Assembly (NCBI GenBank): GCA_025403435.1
Contig: CM046354.1
Span: 42,543,779 to 42,607,778, forward strand
DNA from: Artocarpus heterophyllus
Lineage: Eukaryota > Streptophyta > Magnoliopsida > Rosales > Moraceae
Length of the DNA stretch: 64,000 nucleotides
Direction: 5' to 3'
Shown here: piece after piece, positions 57,998 to 64,000 of the stretch
Layout: every line of letters begins with the position of its first letter
How positions within the stretch are numbered: the stretch's first letter is position 1
Made by a program: the position numbers and the translations under genes
The notes under the pieces: model-generated
What the model saw: only the letters and a program-made list of their open reading frames with translations
The model's database searches: none
Told to the model about the DNA's origin: nothing

Positions 57998-58960
57998 GTG
58001 GCACCTAGATGTCGTTCGAATGCTGACGCCGAGTTCAGGATTGATGAGAACATGATGAGGTTTATGTTTGCGGCTTTTCGGCAGATGGCAGCCAGGGCTA
58101 GACCGGGAGATTTTGATGTTGGTAGTCGGCATGCGTACTTTAAGGAATTTCGGCAGGCGTCAGTTCTGACTTTTGATGGCAATGGGGATCCGTAGTTGGC
58201 AGAGTATTGGTTGGATTCGATCTTGAAACATTTGGATACTCTTGGTGTGCCTGAGGAGTATCGTGTGGAGTTTGCTGCATATAAGCTCGAGGGTGGCGCT
58301 AACACTTGGTGGAAACAGGCTAAGCGTCTGGAGCGCGGTGGTGATATCAGTTGGGACAGGTTCGAGGAACTGTTCCATGATCGATATTTTCTGCAGGGGT
58401 ATAGAGATCAGAAGGCCGCTGAGTTCTACAGGTTGCAGCAGGGTGATCTGTCAATTCGGGAGTATGAGGCAAAGTTTAATGAGTTGGCAAGGTTTGCTCC
58501 ATCAGCGGTGGCATCAGAGCGTGAGAAATGTATTAAGTTTCAGGAAGGGCTCAAGGTTCCTATTTGGCGGCAGTTGGTTGCCCTACGGCTTAGGAGTTTC
58601 GGAGAGCTTGTGTCGTCGGCGATCTCCGTGGAAAATGATTATGTGCAGTATTGTGAGGACCGAGCCAAGGCTTTAGGAGGACCACAGAGGAGTGGTAGGA
58701 AGAGCACCAGTAGTCGTCCAGCTCCGGGGAAAGGCAAGCAAAGTGGCACGACCAGCGGTAGCAGCAGTTCGTCTGGCAGCGGGCGCAGCGATCCCTACAA
58801 CTTTCATTGTCATTTCTGTCAGCAGCCCAGACACATCAAGAGGAATTGCCCAATCAGGAGTGCTCGTCTTGGATCTCAGACTAGGGAGGATGCTAGTCGT
58901 CAGTCTCAGTCTCAGCCTCAGACCCTACCTTTGCCTCCGCAGTACCCACAGTTGTAGTAT
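57998..58960 (+). pseudogene. Gypsy-E gag (start codon GTG, early TAG)
   Basis: Same frame and start as Gypsy-B gag, but the initiator ATG is GTG (57998-58000), and TAG at 58193-58195 replaces Gln of GDPQLAEYW. Behind it the frame is open for 253 residues: gag core (WWKQAKRLERGGDISWDRFEEL, YEAKFNELARFAPSAV), Ser/Gly linker, and CCHC-like CHFCQQPRHIKRNC where the usual Gly before His is Arg. It ends in a Gln/Pro-rich stretch at TAG 58955-58957. From 58494 on it is part of the duplicated unit. Confidence 0.9.
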
Positions 58961-60211
58961 CCCTAGTTCTCTCCTCAGCAATTCTCATATCTGGCACGGG
59001 GGTAGCAGCCGCAGCATTTCCAGCGCAGTGTTCCTCAGTATAGAGCACCGAGTACAGGTAGTGTGCAGTTGTCTCCATCTCAGCAGCATCGGCCGAGTAA
59101 TCCAGGACCCAACAATGTCGGTAGAGGAAAAGGGAAGGCGCCAGTGCAGGTTCATGCAGTGGCATCTGGAGGGTCAGATTCTCTGATTGGTAACGCGATT
59201 GTCGATGGTATGATCTTGGTTTCCAGATCTTTAGCTCGTGTTCTATTCGATATCGGTGCCTCTCATTCTCTCATTTCAAGTTCTTTTGTGCATGCCTTGG
59301 GATTAGAGATAGAAGAGTTTAATGAACCCCTGGTCATAACTTCTCCCTTGGGGCGGGTGTGTGTGAATTGTATATGTAAATCCTGCAAAATAAAGATTGG
59401 GGATGAGATTTTGAAAAGTGATTTGATTATACTCCCCATGAGCTCCTATGATGTAATTCTAGGGATGGACTGGTTGTCCAGGTATAGTGCAGTCGTGGAC
59501 TGCCAACTTAGAAAAGTGACCCTAGTGTCTGATAGAGGGACGGTGATCACTTACCACGGTGGTGGTGATTGGTTAATGAGTGAACGTCTCATGAAGTCGT
59601 GTCTAGGAGGGCGAAGGAATCTTGGTTGTTGTGCTTTTCTTGCCAACCTAGATTGCGAGCCCTATGCTTCGAGAGGTGATGTAGTGATTCCGGTGGTTGA
59701 TGAGTTCGAGGATGTCTTCCCCGACGAGTTGCCATGATTACCACCACATCAAAAAATTGAGTTTGGTATCGAGTTGTTTCCAGGGACAGCACCAATTTCT
59801 ATGGCACCTTATCGGATGGCACCGACAGAAATGAAAGAATTGAGGAAGCAACTTCAGGAGCTTGCTAATAAAGGGTATATTCAGAACAGCACATCTCTAT
59901 GGGGAGCACCGGTTTTGTTTGCTAAGAAGCATGATGGGACTCTCAGGTTGTGTGTGGATTATCGACAGCTGAATCGTGTTACGGTGAAGAACAAGTATCC
60001 CTTGCCTAGGATTGATGAGTTGTTTGATTAGTTGGGAGGTTCGCGGTACTTCTCAAAGATTGATTTACGGTCGGGTTATCATCAGCTCAGGATTAAGGAA
60101 GAGGATATTCCCAAGACAGCTTTTAGGACTCGGTATGGGCACTTCGAGTTTTCAGTCATGTCTTTTGGGTTGGCAAATGCTCCGGTAGCTTTCATGGATT
60201 TGATGCACAGG
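58961..60211 (+). pseudogene. Gypsy-E pol, first copy: protease and part of RT, cut at the duplication junction
   Basis: Protease reads [15 protein letters not shown] (DTGA has become DIGA). Then comes the RT start ([16 protein letters not shown]), running to [22 protein letters not shown] sequence. TAG stops occur at 58970 and further on; TGA lies at 59735-59737 and TAG at 60029-60031. At 60211 the RT is joined to gag sequence of the second unit out of frame, so RT is truncated before its FIDD box. Confidence 0.9.
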
Positions 60212-61929
60212 TTGCCCCATCAGCGGTGGCATCGGAGCGTGAGAAATGTATTAAGTTTCAGGAAGGGCTCAAGGTTCCTATTTGGCGGCAGTTGGTTGCC
60301 CTACGGCTTAGGAGTTTCGGAGAGCTTGTGTCGTCGGCGATCTCCGTGGAAAATGATTATGTGCAGTATTGTGAGGACCGAGCCAAGGCTTTAGGAGGAC
60401 CACAGAGGAGTGGTAGGAAGAGCACCAGTAGTCGTCCAGCTCCGGGGAAAGGCAAGCAAAGTGGCACGACCAGCGGTAGCAGCAGTTCGTCTGGCAGCGG
60501 GCGCAGCAATCCCTACAACTTTCATTGTCATTTCTGTCAGCAGCCCAGACACATCAAGAGGAATTGCCCAATCAGGAGTGCTCGTCTTGGATCTCAGACC
60601 GGGGAGGATGCTAGTCGTCAGTCTCAGTCTCAGCCTCAGACCCTACCTTCGCCTCCGCAGTACCCACAGTTGTAGTATCCCTAGTTCTCTCCTCAGCAAT
60701 TCTCATATCTGGCACGGGGGTAGCAGCCGCAGCATTTCCAGCGCAGTGTTCCTCAGTATAGAGCGCCGAGTACAGGTAGTGTGCAGTTGTCTCCATCTCA
60801 GCAGCATCGGCCGAGTAATCCAGGACCCAACAATGTCGGTAGAGGAAAAGGGAAGGCGCCAGTGCAGGTTCATGCAGTGGCATCTGGAGGGTCAGATTCT
60901 CTGATTGGTAACGCGGTTGTCGATGGTATGATCTTGGTTTCCAGATCTTTAGCTCGTGTTCTATTCGATATCGGTGCCTCTCATTCTCTCATTTCAAGTT
61001 CTTTTGTGCATGCCTTGGGATTAGAGATAGAAGAGTTTAATGAACCCCTGGTCATAACTTCTCCCTTGGGGCGGGTGTGTGTGAATTGTATATGTAAATC
61101 CTGCAAAATAAAGATTGGGGATGAGATTTTGAAAAGTGATTTGATTATACTCCCCATGAGCTCCTATGATGTAATTCTAGGGATGGACTGGTTGTCCAGG
61201 TATAGTGCAGTCGTGGACTGCCAACTTAGAAAAGTGACCCTAGTGTCTGATAGAGGGACGGTGATCACTTACCACGGTGGTGGTGATTGGTTAATGAGTG
61301 AACGTCTCATGAAGTCGTGTCTAGGAGGGCGAAGGAATCTTGGTTGTTGTGCTTTTCTTGCCAACCTAGATTGCGAGCCCTATGCTTCGAGAGGTGATGT
61401 AGTGATTCCGGTGGTTGATGAGTTCGAGGATGTCTTCCCCGACGAGTTGCCATGATTACCACCACATCAAAAAATTGAGTTTGGTATCGAGTTGTTTCCA
61501 GGGACAGCACCAATTTCTATGGCACCTTATCGGATGGCACCGACAGAAATGAAAGAATTGAGGAAGCAACTTCAGGAGCTTGCTAATAAAGGGTATATTC
61601 AGAACAGCACATCTCTATGGGGAGCACCGGTTTTGTTTGCTAAGAAGCATGATGGGACTCTCAGGTTGTGTGTGGATTATCGACAGCTGAATCGTGTTAC
61701 GGTGAAGAACAAGTATCCCTTGCCTAGGATTGATGAGTTGTTTGATTAGTTGGGAGGTTCGCGGTACTTCTCAAAGATTGATTTACGGTCGGGTTATCAT
61801 CAGCTCAGGATTAAGGAAGAGGATATTCCCAAGACAGCTTTTAGGACTCGGTATGGGCACTTCGAGTTTTCAGTCATGTCTTTTGGGTTGGCAAATGCTC
61901 CGGTAGCTTTCATGGATTTGATGCACAGG
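60212..61929 (+). repeat. Second unit of the 1,718-bp tandem duplication in Gypsy-E
   Basis: Repeats 58494-60211 with about eight single-base differences (for example GATCCC/AATCCC, CTAGG/CCGGG, CTTTGCC/CTTCGCC, GCGATTG/GCGGTTG). It contains late gag, protease and early RT with the same stops as the first unit. The period is not a multiple of three, so the frame shifts by two. Confidence 0.95.
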
Positions 61930-64000
61930 ATATTTAGGTCGTATCTGGATCAGTTCATGATCATGTTCATCGATGACATTCTTGTGTATTCTAAGACTTG
62001 GGAGGAGCATGAGCAGCATCTTCGGATCGTGCTTCAGACTCTACGGGAGCACCAGTTGTATGCTAAGAGGGAAAAATACGAGTTTTGGTTGACTGAGGTC
62101 AAGTTTCTGGGTCATGTTATCTCGGAGCATGGTATTTCTGTGGATCCATCCAAGATTGAGGCTATATTGGAGTGGGAACGACCAAGGAATGTAGCAGAGA
62201 TTCGTAGCTTCTTGGGTCTTGTTGGATATTACAGGAAATTTGTAAAGGATTTTTCAAAGATTGCAGCTCCATTGACGAGATTGATCAAGAAAAATGTCAG
62301 GTTTGAGTGGGATGAAGAGTGTGAGCTTGCTTTTCAGGAATTGAAGAATCGATTGACTTTTGCTCCAGTGTTGGTTATTCCTAGCAGTGACGAGCCGTAT
62401 GAGGTTTATGCGGATGTTTCAGCGTGTGGACTTGGATGCGTGTTGATGGAGCATGGACGTGTGGTTGTGTACGGATCGAGACAGCTACGACCTCATGAGC
62501 GAAATTATCCTACTCATGATTTAGAGCTCGCGGCGGTGATTTACGCGCTGAAGATTTGGAGGTGTTACTTGTATGGAGCATCGTTTCAGGTCTTCTCTAA
62601 TCACAAGAGTTTAAGATATTTTTTCACTCAGAGGGATCTTAACTTGAGACAGCGTAGGTGGATCGAGTATATGGAGGATTATGATTTTGCGTTGCAGTAT
62701 CATCTCGAGAAAGCTAATGTGGTCACGGACACGCTTAGCAGGAAGTCTTCAGGGGTTCTCGCTTGTTTGGCTTTTGAGGACTGGAGCAGGGATGCGACAG
62801 TGAGCGAGTTTAGGCTACGGTATCATGAAGACTGTGATCAAGTTTCGGTGTATCATGTGGAAGCGACTCTAGCTCTTGTTCAGATGGTGAAGCAAAGTTA
62901 GTGGTAGGATCGGCATTTGTAGGGGATTTGGTCGCGGATTCAGAACGGGGAGCAGTTTGAAGAATGGAGCGTGCATGCAGATGGATCGTTGTACTTCTAG
63001 GAGCGTCTTGCAGTTCCAGCTATCGCCGAAGTGACGAAAGCCGTTTTGGACGAAGCTCATAGGTCTCAGTTCGATATTTATCCGAGGAGCACCAAGATGT
63101 ATCACGATTTGAAGAGGCAGTATTGGTGGAGAGGCATGAGGAAGGATGTTCGCGAGTACATGGCCAAGTGTTCGACATGTCTTCAGGTGAAAGCCGAGCA
63201 TCAGAAGCCTACAGGTCAGCTTCAGCCGCTTCCTATTCTAGGGTGGAAATTGGAGCATGTGACGATGGATTTCCTCACAGGTTTGCCGAGGACGGAGCAG
63301 CGGCATGATGCAGTTTGGGTCGTGGTCGACAGGTTGACGAAATCAGCGCATTTCATTCCGTTTAGGTCGACATGTTTGAGAAGGGTTCTCGGGGAGTTGT
63401 ATATGCAGAACATTGTGAGGTTGCATGGAGTACCTTTGTCCATCACCTCTGATCGAGACACCAGGTTTAACGCTAAGTACTGGAGGAGTTTTCAGGAGGC
63501 TTTAGGTACGGATTTAAACTTCAGTACGATGTTTCATCCTCAGACTGATGGGCAGTCTAAGCGGGTTATTCAGGTTCTCGAGGATATGTTCCGTGCCTGT
63601 GCGTTGGACTTCGGCGAGAATTGGAAGCAATGTTTACATCTGGCGGAGTTCGCGTACAATAATAGTTATCAGGCGAGTATTGGTATGGCACCATTTGAGG
63701 CGTTGTATGGGCGACCGTGTCAGTCACCTGTGTGTTGGGACGAGCCAGAAGATAAGGTTATTCTTGGGCCGAATGAGATTCATGATAGCAACGAGAAAGT
63801 CGCGGTGATTCGAGATCGGTTGAGGGCAGCTCAGAGTGATTAGAAGAGCTACGCGGATAGGAGATGTAGACCCTTAGAGTTTGCAAATGGAGATTTTGTT
63901 CTCTTGAGGGTATCACCTCGTAAGGGAACTATGCGGTTCGGGGTGAGTGGGAAGCTCGCGCCGAGGTATATTGGGCCGTTCGAGATCACTCAGCATGTTG
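61930..64000 (+). pseudogene. Gypsy-E pol, continuing: RT, RNase H, integrase
   Basis: RT with [19 protein letters not shown] (about 61968 on), RNase H ([34 protein letters not shown]), H2C2 finger (63031-63180, CSTCL), integrase core (MDFLTGLPRTEQRHDAVWVVVDRLTKS, SDRDTRFNAKYW, TDGQSKR where the catalytic Glu of SER is Lys), and the C-terminal region to the window edge. Stops: three TAG at 62899-62922 and one TAG at 63841 stand where Gypsy-B has CAG; TAG at 62998 stands where Gypsy-B has CGG. The chromodomain should follow outside. Confidence 0.92.

Larger units (their letters stand above)
55710..64000 (+). mobile_element. Gypsy-E: chromodomain Ty3/gypsy element, right part outside the window
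   Basis: 5' LTR 55710-57892, primer-binding site, gag-pol from 57998 to the window edge in late integrase. The 5-bp flank is GGATC (55705-55709); the partner is not visible. Same family as Gypsy-A and B. Distinguished by an internal 1,718-bp tandem duplication (58494-60211 and 60212-61929). Confidence 0.95.

Overview
This window looks like gene-poor, repeat-dense nuclear DNA of a flowering plant, probably a eudicot. I found no intact host gene. Nearly every recognisable coding stretch belongs to a decayed LTR retrotransposon (Ty1/copia or Ty3/gypsy) or to a CACTA-type DNA transposon. Initiator-Met-tRNA primer-binding sites, 2.0-2.2 kb LTRs, chromodomain gypsy polyproteins and CACTA elements with Ulp1-type ORFs are all typical of plants. 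The species cannot be named from this sequence.

Layout, left to right. 1-6298: minus-strand copia element (Copia-1), its 3' LTR cut by the window edge. 6299-7714: AT-rich spacer. 7715-25323: chromodomain gypsy element (Gypsy-A) split inside its reverse transcriptase by a very young gypsy element (Gypsy-B, 12398-21399), with a matching 5-bp target duplication AGAAG. 25324-27400: AT-rich debris with a minus-strand gag fragment of a non-chromovirus gypsy element. 27357-43931: three-level nest. A minus-strand copia (Copia-C) was hit by a copia LTR that is now a solo LTR (TSD CTATC). That LTR was in turn hit by a full-length 9.6-kb copia (Copia-D, 28570-38198, TSD TTGAT). 44255-47341: non-autonomous CACTA-like element with hairpin-forming subterminal repeats, an A/T-rich minisatellite and a 400-bp G-run tract. 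47458-48846: remnant of a third type of copia (gag/protease). About 50345-54367: decayed CACTA-like element with a plant En/Spm-type transposase remnant and an Ulp1-like peptidase remnant. 55385-55709: inverted gypsy LTR fragment. 55710-64000: chromodomain gypsy element (Gypsy-E) carrying a 1,718-bp internal tandem duplication and running off the right edge.

The elements do not form a pathway; they interact by insertion. Three patterns cross family borders. (1) Arrays of a near-palindromic GC-rich motif (TTCGGCAGGCCGAA) occur in both the gypsy LTRs and the copia LTRs/leaders, although these superfamilies are unrelated at the DNA level. (2) In both superfamilies an array lies downstream of a conserved LTR AG|GTTAG splice-donor-like site and upstream of gag, so it could sit in a leader intron. 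(3) Disabling mutations are overwhelmingly Gln codons turned into TAG/TAA (C to T), consistent with deamination of methylated cytosine. Copia-1 and Gypsy-B keep a single open frame across the whole polyprotein apart from such stops.
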